64,000 nt of DNA from positions 16,775 through 80,774 of the forward strand of contig JBGSIA010000096.1 in assembly GCA_041751935.1 (NCBI GenBank), given 5' to 3'. The translations under genes and the position numbers were made by a program. The notes under the pieces are model-generated. The model was not told where the DNA came from. It did not search any database and worked only from the letters and a program-made list of their open reading frames with translations. Positions 44,067 through 53,454 of the stretch are shown piece by piece (the stretch's first letter is position 1; every line of letters starts with the position of its first letter). Source of the stretch: JBBSJZ01 sp041751935. Its GTDB lineage: Bacteria; Planctomycetota; Planctomycetia; Pirellulales; Pirellulaceae.

Positions 44067-46010
44067 TTAGTCCATCGACGTAACTTGCCAAACGCTTTGG
44101 TAACTGCCGTTGGATTCAACGTACTTGAGCATCGCAGCGTAAAAAGCGTTGCCTCCGAGAGTGGCGCTATCGCCGATGATAATCAACTTACGTTTGGCAC
44201 GCGTCAGTGCCACGTTTGTCCGCCGCGTGTCCGCGAGAAATCCGATTTCGCCAATGTTGTTGCTGCGAACCATCGTCAGTACCACCACTTCCTTTTCGCG
44301 ACCTTGGAAGCCATCCACCGTATCGACTTCGACAGCGCGAGCGGAGATGTTGTCACGAACCAATCGGACTTGAGCTGCATATGGTGCGATCACCGCAATA
44401 TCTTCAGCAGCGACGCCTGCATCGAGCAGATGGTCGACCAGTTCGACGACGAGTGCAGCTTCCTTGCGATTGAGTTTACTGGAGCCTTCCGCCTCCAGTT
44501 CTTCGTCATACTCGGCTCCGGCGGTATCGATGAATTCGATGGGAATGTCCAGCAGTTCATTCGGTTCAACACCAGGTAAGTCACTGAGCACGTGCGTTCG
44601 AACGGATTGATCGGCAACGAGTTCGTTGTCATAGAACTCGGCTGACGAGAAAGCCATGATTGATTCGTGCATCCGATATTGGACAATCAATCGCCGAAAA
44701 ATTTCATCACCGTGTCGCTCGACCAGTCGTTGCATCGTCGAACGACGCATGCCAAGTTTTACCGCTTCGTCACTGAGGACCGTCGGTGGTAGCTGAAAGT
44801 GGTCGCCCGCCAGAATTAACCGCTCAGCACGAAGAACCGCTTGCCAAATTCCCGGTTCCGTACACTGGCAAGCTTCATCGATCACGACTACATCGAAATC
44901 ACGGTCACTGAGCAAGTCATCGTCGATCGTGGTTGTGGTACAGATAACGTCTGCTCGGTCGAGGATACCGCGAATGACAGCCTTTTCAGTGCCGCGAATT
45001 TCACCTCGCAGTTTACCTGCTTCGGCGTACAGTTCGCTTCTTCGAATGAATCCGTCGCGACCTCGCACGGGCTTGGCCGCAGCCCGCATCAGTTTCTCCA
45101 GTTCGCGCATCATTTCTTTGGCGATTCGCGTCGATGGGTCATTTTCCACTAGCTCGTCCAGTGTGTGTCCGCGTAGGGACTCAAACACACGTGCCGGGTG
45201 TCCGACACGCAGCGCCGAAGGGATGAGCGGAACGAGTTTTTCGAGCAAGTTGTCCACAGCGGTATTACTAGGTGCGCAAGCGAGCACTTTGTCTCCACGA
45301 CGAACCGCTTGCACGATCACTTCAGCAAGTGTGGTCGTTTTTCCTGTACCCGGAGGTCCGTGAATGATCGCGATGTCTTCAGCGGATAACGCGAATCGCA
45401 CGGCGTCCTGTTGCGGACCATTGAGTGCAGTAACAAATTCAACTTGTGGTGTTTTGGCAAAGCGAAGTGGTCTCGCGTCGAGGATCACATCTCGCAGTTT
45501 TTTTGTGCGACCACTTGCGTTGCGAGCCCGCGACATGGCGGCCATTTGTCTGCGCCGTGTGGTTTCGTCGGGAGACAAATCGATACGAAACTCGTTTCCG
45601 CTGGGCCATTGCTCCGTCGCGATTTGAATACTTAAAGCGTTGCGACGCGAGACAACCCCGGAAATGCCTTCATCGGTCGGATCGGAATTGTCCGAGACAA
45701 TCACCGGTACTCCGACTCGCAAACGGTTCATTGGTAAGACGTCGTTGCCACGCTTGCTGAAGTCCAACAAGAACCGTCCGGCAAGTCCAGTGCGGTGGTC
45801 TGAAAGCAACATTTTGACGAGCGATTCACCTCCGCGCTCAACGTCGCGTTGGTTTCGCAGTTGACGTCGGATTGCCATTCTCGCCCGCTCGGCATCAGCT
45901 TCAAGATTCAACCAACGGCTGATCAATTCAAAATATTGGTCTGGCGATTCAATCCGGTCCAGCGATAAAACACGAACGGTCGGCGACTGATGACGGGGCG
46001 AGCGAGACAT
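44067..46010 (-). CDS. SF1B (Upf1/IGHMBP2-like) helicase
   Basis: A 647-residue ATP-dependent DNA or RNA helicase. An N-terminal region (about 1-190) precedes Walker A IIHGPPGTGKTTT (218-225), Walker B DEAC in VVIDEACQC, motif III GDHFQLPPT and VQYRMHESI in motif IV. VDTVDGFQGREKEVV (motif V) and NVALTRAKRKLIIIG (motif VI) follow. This is the full SF1 set, with the DExQ-type spacing and insertion of the Upf1/DNA2 group. There is no nuclease domain. It is monocistronic and convergent with the DUF1552 gene. A housekeeping or repair role is plausible; the substrate is unknown. Confidence 0.94.
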   Translation of the reverse strand: MSRSPRHQSPTVRVLSLDRIESPDQYFELISRWLNLEADAERARMAIRRQLRNQRDVERGGESLVKMLLSDHRTGLAGRFLLDFSKRGNDVLPMNRLRVGVPVIVSDNSDPTDEGISGVVSRRNALSIQIATEQWPSGNEFRIDLSPDETTRRRQMAAMSRARNASGRTKKLRDVILDARPLRFAKTPQVEFVTALNGPQQDAVRFALSAEDIAIIHGPPGTGKTTTLAEVIVQAVRRGDKVLACAPSNTAVDNLLEKLVPLIPSALRVGHPARVFESLRGHTLDELVENDPSTRIAKEMMRELEKLMRAAAKPVRGRDGFIRRSELYAEAGKLRGEIRGTEKAVIRGILDRADVICTTTTIDDDLLSDRDFDVVVIDEACQCTEPGIWQAVLRAERLILAGDHFQLPPTVLSDEAVKLGMRRSTMQRLVERHGDEIFRRLIVQYRMHESIMAFSSAEFYDNELVADQSVRTHVLSDLPGVEPNELLDIPIEFIDTAGAEYDEELEAEGSSKLNRKEAALVVELVDHLLDAGVAAEDIAVIAPYAAQVRLVRDNISARAVEVDTVDGFQGREKEVVVLTMVRSNNIGEIGFLADTRRTNVALTRAKRKLIIIGDSATLGGNAFYAAMLKYVESNGSYQSVWQVTSMD

Positions 46011-46076
46011 AGGGAATAACGATTTTGCAATGACGACGCGACAGGGAATAATACGACGTTTTACGGGCTTTCAAGA

Positions 46077-46361
46077 ATGACGCTACCCGTAATGCTCGTA
46101 CTCATCGGCAGTTTAACGCTCATTAACATCGTCACCGCAGCTTTGTTCGTCTGGGACAAACGAGCCGCACAGCGAGGTCGATGGCGAGTTTCAGAGAGGA
46201 CCCTTTTGCTTTGGTCAATGCTGGGAGGTTGGCCTGCGGCGATCACTTGCGGTCGTCGCCTGCGTCACAAAACGTCGAAAACCTCTTTTCGCATTAAATT
46301 CGCCGTTGTGACCATGCTTCATATCGTGACAGTGGCTGCGACTTGCTGGTTCACTCGCTAA
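46077..46361 (+). CDS. DUF1294 membrane protein
   Basis: A 94-residue inner-membrane protein with a hydrophobic N-terminal helix, VWDKRAAQRGRWRVSERTLL, LLGGWPAA-like LSMLGGWPAAITCGRRLRHKT and a final hydrophobic helix. The DKR.A..G..RV.E..LL..-..GG.P.A signature is typical of DUF1294, a widespread family of unknown function, sometimes fused to cold-shock domains. ATG 46077 overlaps no neighbour and follows the divergent helicase by 66 bp. There is no obvious operon with the next gene, which starts about 140 bp on. Confidence 0.88.
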   Translation: MTLPVMLVLIGSLTLINIVTAALFVWDKRAAQRGRWRVSERTLLLWSMLGGWPAAITCGRRLRHKTSKTSFRIKFAVVTMLHIVTVAATCWFTR

Positions 46362-46499
46362 CAAACTCACGGATCGGTCCGCGATTCGTCATGCGTTCGC
46401 TCTGGTAATTGACCTGTGAGCGACAAGCGACGACAATTTTGCCGGAATCGTTCTTCGTTTCGTGCGATCCAATCATCCTCTCAACACCGAGTCCGATTG

Positions 46500-47600
46500 A
46501 TGTTCCCGAGTCGTAACGTTTCGTTATTGCTGAGTTGCGTTATCATTGCCGGATGTTCGTCACGGTCGCCAGACACTTCGCCTCAAGCAACAAATTCTGG
46601 TGGCGGCGCATCGTCGTCCTTGGCAGCGCCGTCGAGTGAGGACGGTTGGCCTCGGCAAGCCGGCATGTATTCGGTACTGGGCATATTGACGGATAACCAG
46701 GACAACAACAAAGCGAAAGAGAATGCGGAAACGACGCTCATTCGGCATCCCCAAGTCGGCTGTTTGGTTGGCTTGTGGAGTCAAAACACACCGATGATTC
46801 TCGCGGCGCTGCGTAGCAGTGATGCGGTGGGCAAGGTAAAAGTCGTTGGTTTCGACGAGCATCCCGAAACGTTGGCTGGAATTCGCGAAGGAATTGTCCA
46901 TGGAACCGTCGTCCAACAACCATATGCGTTCGGTTACCGTAGTGTCGAGTGGCTGACAACAATCGCGCTGGGCAAAGAAGTTGACGTGCCCGAAACGGGG
47001 CTACTGTACATTCCCCACCGCTCCATTACCGCAGAAAATGTTCAAGAGTTCGCCGACGACATCCAAGCCATTCGCGCCGGCGAAGGGCCGTTGTTGTCGG
47101 ATTCGGCATTGGATGGCAAGGGAATTCGAGTCGCGTATATCACCAACAGCACGGACCCGTTTTGGAAGTTAGCTGAATATGGATGCAACCGTGCTGCCGG
47201 ACAATTTGGCTGCGAAGTTGACGTGCAAATGCCGTCCGGAGGTACGATTGAGGAACAAAAACGCTACTTGGAGTCGAACGTTGCCAATAAAGTCGACGGT
47301 ATCGCAATCAGCCCTATTGATCCTGAGAACCAAGTGGGGATGATCAACGAAGCGGCAAAATCGACGATCGTGATCTGTCAAGACAGCGACGCCCCGGCGT
47401 CAAGTCGCCGCTTTTATTTGGGGACAAGTAACTACATGGCTGGCCGTGCGGCTGGTCAATTGATCAAAGACGCCATGCCTGAAGGTGGCGAAGTGATGCT
47501 GTTTGTTGGTAAAATGGAAGTTCTCAATGCTCAGGAAAGAAGTCAGGGAATCATTGACGAGTTGGCCGGTGAGCCAGTCCCCGAGTACCTGAGCCAATGA
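46500..47600 (+). CDS. Sugar-binding lipoprotein with circularly permuted periplasmic-binding-protein fold
   Basis: A 366-residue RbsB-type (Peripla_BP_4) binding protein. ATG 46500 gives a lipoprotein signal (IIAGC, lipid Cys19); an upstream in-frame GTG at 46416 would mask it. After a Ser/Gly linker, residues about 55-195 match the C-terminal lobe of ribose-binding-type proteins (VLGILTDNQDNNKAKENAE, KVKVVGFDEHPETL, GTVVQQPYAFGY). Residues about 208-357 match the N-terminal lobe (RVAYITNSTDPFW, GTIEEQKRYLES, GIAISPIDPENQ, ICQDSDAP, NAQERSQGIIDELAG). Lobe order is therefore inverted relative to the family. No ABC permease or ATPase is adjacent. It probably binds a sugar, but sugar and partner are unknown. 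Confidence 0.9.
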   Translation: MFPSRNVSLLLSCVIIAGCSSRSPDTSPQATNSGGGASSSLAAPSSEDGWPRQAGMYSVLGILTDNQDNNKAKENAETTLIRHPQVGCLVGLWSQNTPMILAALRSSDAVGKVKVVGFDEHPETLAGIREGIVHGTVVQQPYAFGYRSVEWLTTIALGKEVDVPETGLLYIPHRSITAENVQEFADDIQAIRAGEGPLLSDSALDGKGIRVAYITNSTDPFWKLAEYGCNRAAGQFGCEVDVQMPSGGTIEEQKRYLESNVANKVDGIAISPIDPENQVGMINEAAKSTIVICQDSDAPASSRRFYLGTSNYMAGRAAGQLIKDAMPEGGEVMLFVGKMEVLNAQERSQGIIDELAGEPVPEYLSQ

Positions 47601-47627
47601 CTCGTATGTTTGGAGCGAAACGAATCG

Positions 47628-48320
47628 ATGGACGAGAAACTTAATCGCAAGATCACAGAACGCCGTATAGTCGGTGTCCTTTTCGTTGGTGTCGTAGGAG
47701 TTGGCTTGGCGTTTGCATATGCCTCAGCGATCGCTGATCCACCAGCCACCGCTACACAAGTTAAACCGGCGACCACCGAAAAACCTGAACCCGAAAAAAC
47801 AGTAGCCACCGCAGTGCCCAAACAATACAACGAACTAACTGCCGAAGAAGCTTACGTCATTCTCCGAAAGGGAACCGAACGACCGGGTGTTGGCGAATAC
47901 ACGTCGAATAAGAAACCGGGGACCTATATCTGTCGTCGTTGTAATCTGCCACTTTACAAGTCGGCAAGCAAGTTTGAGAGCCACTGTGGTTGGCCGAGCT
48001 TCGACGACGAGATCAACGGTGCAGTGGATCGACAGATAGACGCAGACGGACAGCGGATTGAAATCCTTTGCAATAATTGCGGTGGCCACCTAGGGCACGT
48101 ATTTGAAGGCGAACGCTTCACAGAAAAAAACATTCGCCACTGCGTCAACAGCATCTCGATGCGGTTTGTTGCTGACGGCGATAAGTTGCCCGAGGTAATC
48201 CGAGTGGAGGATCAACCAAAATCGGGAGACAAGTTGGATGCGAAAGAGGAATTGAATGCGAAAGAGGAATCGAACGTCAAGCAAGCGACGAAAACCAACA
48301 AAGAAGCCGCTGGCCAATAA
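47628..48320 (+). CDS. msrB: Peptide-methionine (R)-S-oxide reductase, membrane-anchored
   Basis: A 230-residue MsrB that reduces methionine-R-sulfoxide in proteins. ATG 47628 is chosen; a TTG at 47610 would extend it. An N-terminal signal or anchor (about 18-39) puts the domain outside the cytoplasm. Residues about 70-190 form the MsrB domain: structural zinc CxxC pairs CRRC and CNNC, FESHCGWPSF, GHLGHVF and RHCVNS with the catalytic Cys at about 172. The C-terminal tail is acidic and repetitive (KLDAKEELNAKEE), unlike normal MsrB. It starts 27 bp after the binding-protein stop, likely the same transcript. Repair of oxidised surface proteins is inferred. Confidence 0.95.
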   Translation: MDEKLNRKITERRIVGVLFVGVVGVGLAFAYASAIADPPATATQVKPATTEKPEPEKTVATAVPKQYNELTAEEAYVILRKGTERPGVGEYTSNKKPGTYICRRCNLPLYKSASKFESHCGWPSFDDEINGAVDRQIDADGQRIEILCNNCGGHLGHVFEGERFTEKNIRHCVNSISMRFVADGDKLPEVIRVEDQPKSGDKLDAKEELNAKEESNVKQATKTNKEAAGQ

Positions 48321-48364
48321 TTCGATATGACGATGTGCTCAACCAGCCACGACTTGCTTGCGAC

Positions 48365-51300
48365 ATGAACCTCAAATACCTTCCGTTGATTAATTTGTGT
48401 CTGTTGTTGGGCGTGGCAACTGCTGCCGAAATTGGACATAAGCTACCTGACACGGTTTCGTTCAATGCGCATATCCGGCCGTTGATGTCCAATACCTGCT
48501 TCGCTTGTCATGGACCAGACGAAGCGGCGGCCGAAAGCGATTTTCGTATTGACTCCTTTGAGTCTGCGACCGGGCCACTGCCATCGGATGATGAACGCGT
48601 GGGGATTGTTCCCGGCAATCTGCAAGCCAGCGAAGTCTATTTGAGAATCACGGGCGCCAGCGACGGCCAACAAATGCCGCCACCAGAATTCCGACATCAA
48701 CTTAGCGATTACGATAAGGCACTCTTTGCTCGTTGGATTGAACAGGGTGCCCAGTATGCCCAGCATTGGTCCTATGCTCCCATCGTGCGACCGGAAGTTC
48801 CCAGCGAGGGCGTGTATGCTGATGAAGTCGTCAACGCAATTGACAACTTTGTGCTTGCACGCTTGGAGCGTGAAGGCATTAAACCCAGCGAACTTGCTGA
48901 GAAGTCGGCACTATTGCGACGATTGAGCCTGGACCTCATCGGGTTGCCTCCCACCCCAGAAGAACTTCGTGCATTCCTTGCGGATGAATCTGACGATGCC
49001 TATTCAGCCCAGGTCGAGCGACTGCTTGCATCAAAGCATTACGGCGAGCGAATGGCGATCGCGTGGCTTGATATCGTCCGTTTCTCGGACACCGTCGGAT
49101 ACCACGGCGACCAGAACCAACGAATTTTCCCTTATCGCGATTACGTCATCGATTCGTTTAACAGTAACAAACCGTTTGACGTGTTCACTCGAGAACAGCT
49201 TGCTGGCGATTTGCTGCATGGGGCCGACGGAAACGAGCCGACGCCCGAACAATTGACCGCCACCGGCTTGCTGCGGCTGAATCTAGTGACGCGCGAAGGC
49301 GGTGCACAGCCCGGTGAATACTTGGCGAAGTACAAGGCAGATCGAGTGCGAGCGTTAGGCACGGCTTGGCTGGGGTCAACGCTTGCCTGCTGTGAATGCC
49401 ACAATCACAAGTACGATCCGTTTACGACCAAAGATTTCTATTCCTTTGGTGCGTTTTTTGACGACTTGCGGCAATGGGGCGTTTACTCCGACTATGGCTA
49501 CACTCCCAATGCTGATTTGAAAGGCTTCAATAACGATTATCCATTCCCGCCTGAGACACGCTTGCAGAGTGAATCCCTAGCGCGCGAGATCGAGAAATTA
49601 TGTCATCACCGCGACCGAGATCTATTCGCTCAACTCGGTAAAAAATCATTGGAAACTGAATTGGCTCGTAAGTGGATTGGCGATCTAACGAAGCTGGTTA
49701 AGTCACATGCCGATGGCTGGCAGCCGCTGCAGATCGAGTCGGCAGTTGCGAGCGGAACGTCACACGACGAGTTGCTTGCCGACGGCTCGTTGCTAATTTC
49801 GGGTGAACAATCTAAAGGCGAAAAGCACTTGCTCACAGCCAAAGTGAACGAATCGATGTGGGTCAATTCCATCCGCATGAGGGTGCTTCCCGACGAGCGG
49901 AACGGTGGCTTCGTGGGACGAGGAGAGGGTGGTCGCTTCAGCGTCAACGTATCCGCAAAGCTGGCTGACCATGTCGAGGCTGAGAAGACGCGACCCAGGC
50001 CGCTACGGCCACAGTTTGTGCGAATCGAGCTGCCAGGTAAGCAGAAGATCCTGTCGCTCGCCGAAGTCCAAGTGTTTGTCGAATCTGAAAATGGTGAGCT
50101 GGAAAACATCGCCCTTCAAGGAAAGGCGACTCAGATTTCCACCTACAGACGCGGTGAAGCGGAACACGCGATCGACGGTAACACTGAGGGCGATTACCAC
50201 AAAGCGTATTCCGTCACCCACAACAACGAAACCAACGACCCATGGTGGGAAGTGGACCTAAGCGGCTCGTTTAAAATTGCCAAGATCGTGTTGTGGAATC
50301 GCACCGACGGCGATTTCGGAAAACGATTGTCAAATTACCGGGTCGTGTTGCTCGATTCTAATCGACGCGAGCTTTTCGCACTCTCGCCAGAAACGCCGTC
50401 GCCATCATTAGAAATTGACTCGCTACCGGATTCTATCGTCCATGATTCGGGGCAACCTCTGGAATTCGCTTGGGTTGAAGCCGATCGATCGAACCCCAGC
50501 CGTTACGATAGTGGCGCACCGCCGAGAACGATTTCTGGGGCCTGGAATAGCGGCCCGACTCGTTGGCAGTATCCCGATCATGAAACGTCACTGACTCATA
50601 CTGCTGTTTATCATCTTGCTGAGCCGGTCCTGATCACGCCGGACCATCAATTGCAACTGAATATCGAGAGTGCCGATATTGGTCGCGTGCATTTTTCGGT
50701 TACGCCGATTGGTCAGGCGATCGCTGGTTGGCCAGCGGTATCGAACGCATTGCGTCGCGCGGTCACGATTCCCAAATCGACTCTTTCGCAGAAAGATATC
50801 GAGCTGCTTGTGAGTGCGGTGCATCGATCGACGTTGCCCGTGAGTGAACAGCTGGCAACAAGTCGTCGTTACCGAGACGCGATCTTGGAATGTCACTCGG
50901 GGTTGGCGATGTCGTTGATCGTGCAAGCGGTCGCCGAGAATGAAATTCCAGTTAGCCGCGTTCGTCCACGAGGGAATTGGCAAGACGATTCCGGTGCTCT
51001 GGCGCCGCCAGCGTTTCCAGAATTCCTGCCACACGATAACGCCCCCGCCAATGACAGATTAACGCGGTTGGACTTGGCCAACTGGTTAACGTCAAAGTCG
51101 AATCCGTTAACTCCGCGGCACTTTGCTAATCGCACGTGGAAGCAATTCCTTGGCAACGGTCTGTCGGCCAAGTTGGACGATTTAGGTAACCAAGGTGAAT
51201 GGCCAAGTCATCCTGAGTTGCTTGACTGGTTGGCGTCAGAGTTTGTTGCTAGTGGCTGGGATACAAAGCATCTTGTACGATTGATTGTCAATAGTCGCAC

Positions 51301-52009
51301 GTACCGGCAAGCGGCGGCCGTCCGTGAAGAACTTGCACAAGCGGATCCTTACAATCGTTTGCTTGCCCAGCAATCGCCCCGACGGCTGGAGGCCGAAATG
51401 ATCCGCGACAATGCTTTGGCGATCGCCGGATTGTTACAGGCTGAATACGTCGGTGGGCCCAGTGTGTTCCCCTATCAACCCGACGGCCACTATAATAATA
51501 TCCAATTTCCGGATCGCACCTACACCGCAAGCTCCGATTACCGCCAGTATCGTCGCGGTGTTTATATGCATTGGCAGCGGACGTTCTTGCATCCAATGTT
51601 AGTGAATTTTGATGCTCCAACGCGCGACGAGTGCACCGCTGATCGGCCACTATCCAACAGTCCGCAACAGGCACTGACTCTGTTGAATGATCCGCAGTTT
51701 GTCGAAGCGGCTCACGCGTTTGCAGAGCGTCTGTTGAGCGAAAATCCAGGTGCGGAATTCGACTCGTTGCTCACCGTTGCCTTTTTGCGAGCAGTCGCCC
51801 GCGAGCCGAGTGCTCAGGAGCGAGAGGCGTTAGCATCGCTGTACCGACGCCAGTTGGAGTACTACAATTCGAACGCATCCGAGGCGGAAAAATTAGTTAC
51901 CGTGGGCAATCACGATTCCGTGGCCGCGACAGATTTAGCGAGTCTAGCCGCCCTTTCCCAAGTCTGTCGTGTGATTCTGAATTTGCACGAGACCATCACA
52001 CGCTTTTAG
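48365..52009 (+). CDS. Large planctomycete cytochrome DUF1549/DUF1553 protein with discoidin-like domain
   Basis: A 1214-residue exported protein; ATG 48365 gives a signal peptide ending TAAE (about 22). An N-terminal planctomycete cytochrome c domain has NTCFACHGPDEA (CxxCH). Then comes DUF1549 (VNAIDNFVLARLEREGI, LRRLSLDLIGLPPTPEEL), with a second CxxCH-like site in ACCECHNHKYDPF. The middle carries an F5/8 type C (discoidin)-like domain around residue 590-700 (ALQGKATQISTYRR, AIDGNTEGDY, WWEVDLSG), likely glycan binding. DUF1553 closes the protein (TPRHFANRTWKQFLGNGL, QALTLLNDPQFVEAA). Unlike most relatives, no DUF1501 gene follows; hemL does. Role in surface polysaccharide oxidation is inferred only. 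Confidence 0.93.
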   Translation: MNLKYLPLINLCLLLGVATAAEIGHKLPDTVSFNAHIRPLMSNTCFACHGPDEAAAESDFRIDSFESATGPLPSDDERVGIVPGNLQASEVYLRITGASDGQQMPPPEFRHQLSDYDKALFARWIEQGAQYAQHWSYAPIVRPEVPSEGVYADEVVNAIDNFVLARLEREGIKPSELAEKSALLRRLSLDLIGLPPTPEELRAFLADESDDAYSAQVERLLASKHYGERMAIAWLDIVRFSDTVGYHGDQNQRIFPYRDYVIDSFNSNKPFDVFTREQLAGDLLHGADGNEPTPEQLTATGLLRLNLVTREGGAQPGEYLAKYKADRVRALGTAWLGSTLACCECHNHKYDPFTTKDFYSFGAFFDDLRQWGVYSDYGYTPNADLKGFNNDYPFPPETRLQSESLAREIEKLCHHRDRDLFAQLGKKSLETELARKWIGDLTKLVKSHADGWQPLQIESAVASGTSHDELLADGSLLISGEQSKGEKHLLTAKVNESMWVNSIRMRVLPDERNGGFVGRGEGGRFSVNVSAKLADHVEAEKTRPRPLRPQFVRIELPGKQKILSLAEVQVFVESENGELENIALQGKATQISTYRRGEAEHAIDGNTEGDYHKAYSVTHNNETNDPWWEVDLSGSFKIAKIVLWNRTDGDFGKRLSNYRVVLLDSNRRELFALSPETPSPSLEIDSLPDSIVHDSGQPLEFAWVEADRSNPSRYDSGAPPRTISGAWNSGPTRWQYPDHETSLTHTAVYHLAEPVLITPDHQLQLNIESADIGRVHFSVTPIGQAIAGWPAVSNALRRAVTIPKSTLSQKDIELLVSAVHRSTLPVSEQLATSRRYRDAILECHSGLAMSLIVQAVAENEIPVSRVRPRGNWQDDSGALAPPAFPEFLPHDNAPANDRLTRLDLANWLTSKSNPLTPRHFANRTWKQFLGNGLSAKLDDLGNQGEWPSHPELLDWLASEFVASGWDTKHLVRLIVNSRTYRQAAAVREELAQADPYNRLLAQQSPRRLEAEMIRDNALAIAGLLQAEYVGGPSVFPYQPDGHYNNIQFPDRTYTASSDYRQYRRGVYMHWQRTFLHPMLVNFDAPTRDECTADRPLSNSPQQALTLLNDPQFVEAAHAFAERLLSENPGAEFDSLLTVAFLRAVAREPSAQEREALASLYRRQLEYYNSNASEAEKLVTVGNHDSVAATDLASLAALSQVCRVILNLHETITRF

Positions 52010-52135
52010 CCGTTACATCTGTTGAAGTTACATCGTTAGGCTCGATTACCTACCTGCCCAGCAGTAAACAACTGGTATCCAATATTTCTTTATCTTGATG
52101 TTTGATCAAGTTTCGGCGACCTCATAGAAAACTCA

Positions 52136-53440
52136 ATGTCTCATCCAGTGACACATAGCATCGGCCCCAACAGCATCGCCGCGTTTGAACGAGCGTGCCA
52201 ACTTATGCCTGGCGGAGTGAACAGCCCTGCACGCGCGTTTGGCGGTGTTGGAGGTTCGCCGCTATTCATCGACCACGCCAATGGTCCCTACATCTATGAC
52301 ATTGATAACCGCCAATACCTTGACTACATCGGCTCGTGGGGGCCAATGATCCTCGGTCACGCTCATGAGGAGGTGGTCGACGCGATTCAGCAAGCGGTGT
52401 CGCGAGGCACAAGTTACGGTGCACCCACGGAAGCTGAGTCTGTACTTGCAGAGCAGATCATCGAGGCCGTTCCGAGCATCGAGAAGGTGCGATTGGTCAA
52501 TAGCGGTACCGAAGCGACCATGAGTGCAATTCGAGTCGCTCGGGGGGCGACCGCTCGCAACAAAATCATTAAGTTCGCAGGAAACTATCACGGTCACGTC
52601 GACAGTTTGTTGGTCGCTGCTGGGAGTAGCGCTGCGACATTAGGTGTACCTGATTCACCGGGCGTCACGCCCGGTGCGGGCGCAGATACGATCGTGCTTC
52701 CTTACAACGATATCGCGGCAATTACAGCAGCCTTTACCCAGCACAGCAAGCAGATTGCGGCAGTGATTCTCGAGCCAGTCGTTGGCAATATGGGATGTGT
52801 ATTGCCATCGTTCGATTTCCTGCAGTGCCTGAGGAAACTAACCCTGGATGACGGGGCGATTCTCATTTTTGATGAAGTTATGACTGGCTTTCGATTGGCC
52901 TTTGGCGGTGCACAAGAAAGATTTGGTATCACACCAGACATGACGACGCTGGGAAAAATCGTTGGTGGAGGCATGCCACTTGCTGCGTACGGCGGACGCT
53001 ACGACATCATGGACCAAGTGTTGCCAGCGGGAAAAATCTTCCAAGCTGGCACGCTTAGTGGTAACCCTGTCGCAGTCGCGGCGGGCTCAGCAACGCTTAG
53101 GATATTGAAACAAGATCCACCCTACACGTACTTGGATTCGTTGGGAGAGCGATTGGCAAAAGGGCTGTCCGCTGCTGCTGGTGCAGCCGGCATTCCTCAT
53201 CAAGTTCAACAGATCGGCAGTATGATGACGTTGTTTTTCAACGCTAATCCTGTTCGCAATTGGAGCGATGCCGACGCCAGTGATCGCACTGCCTATGCCA
53301 AGTATTTCTGGGGAATGATTGACCGGGGCGTCTACATGCCTTGCAGTCAATTCGAGTCGCTGTTCTTCAGTCGCACGCACACACTCGCTATGATCGATGA
53401 AACCATCGACGCTGCTGGAGAAGTCCTACGACAGTTCTGA
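52136..53440 (+). CDS. hemL: Glutamate-1-semialdehyde 2,1-aminomutase
   Basis: A 434-residue PLP enzyme converting glutamate-1-semialdehyde to 5-aminolevulinate in the C5 heme pathway. Motifs are LMPGGVNSPARAFGGVGG at the N-terminus, GSWGPMILGHAH, VNSGTEATMSAIR, FDEVMTGFR and TLGKIVGGGMPLAAYGG with the PLP Lys at about 274. Length is normal. It stands alone on the + strand, 126 bp after the large cytochrome gene, and is convergent with the acetyltransferase gene only 14 bp away. Heme supply suits a genome with many c-type cytochromes, but no co-regulation is visible. Confidence 0.97.
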   Translation: MSHPVTHSIGPNSIAAFERACQLMPGGVNSPARAFGGVGGSPLFIDHANGPYIYDIDNRQYLDYIGSWGPMILGHAHEEVVDAIQQAVSRGTSYGAPTEAESVLAEQIIEAVPSIEKVRLVNSGTEATMSAIRVARGATARNKIIKFAGNYHGHVDSLLVAAGSSAATLGVPDSPGVTPGAGADTIVLPYNDIAAITAAFTQHSKQIAAVILEPVVGNMGCVLPSFDFLQCLRKLTLDDGAILIFDEVMTGFRLAFGGAQERFGITPDMTTLGKIVGGGMPLAAYGGRYDIMDQVLPAGKIFQAGTLSGNPVAVAAGSATLRILKQDPPYTYLDSLGERLAKGLSAAAGAAGIPHQVQQIGSMMTLFFNANPVRNWSDADASDRTAYAKYFWGMIDRGVYMPCSQFESLFFSRTHTLAMIDETIDAAGEVLRQF

Positions 53441-53454
53441 ATCGTTAGCGAGGC

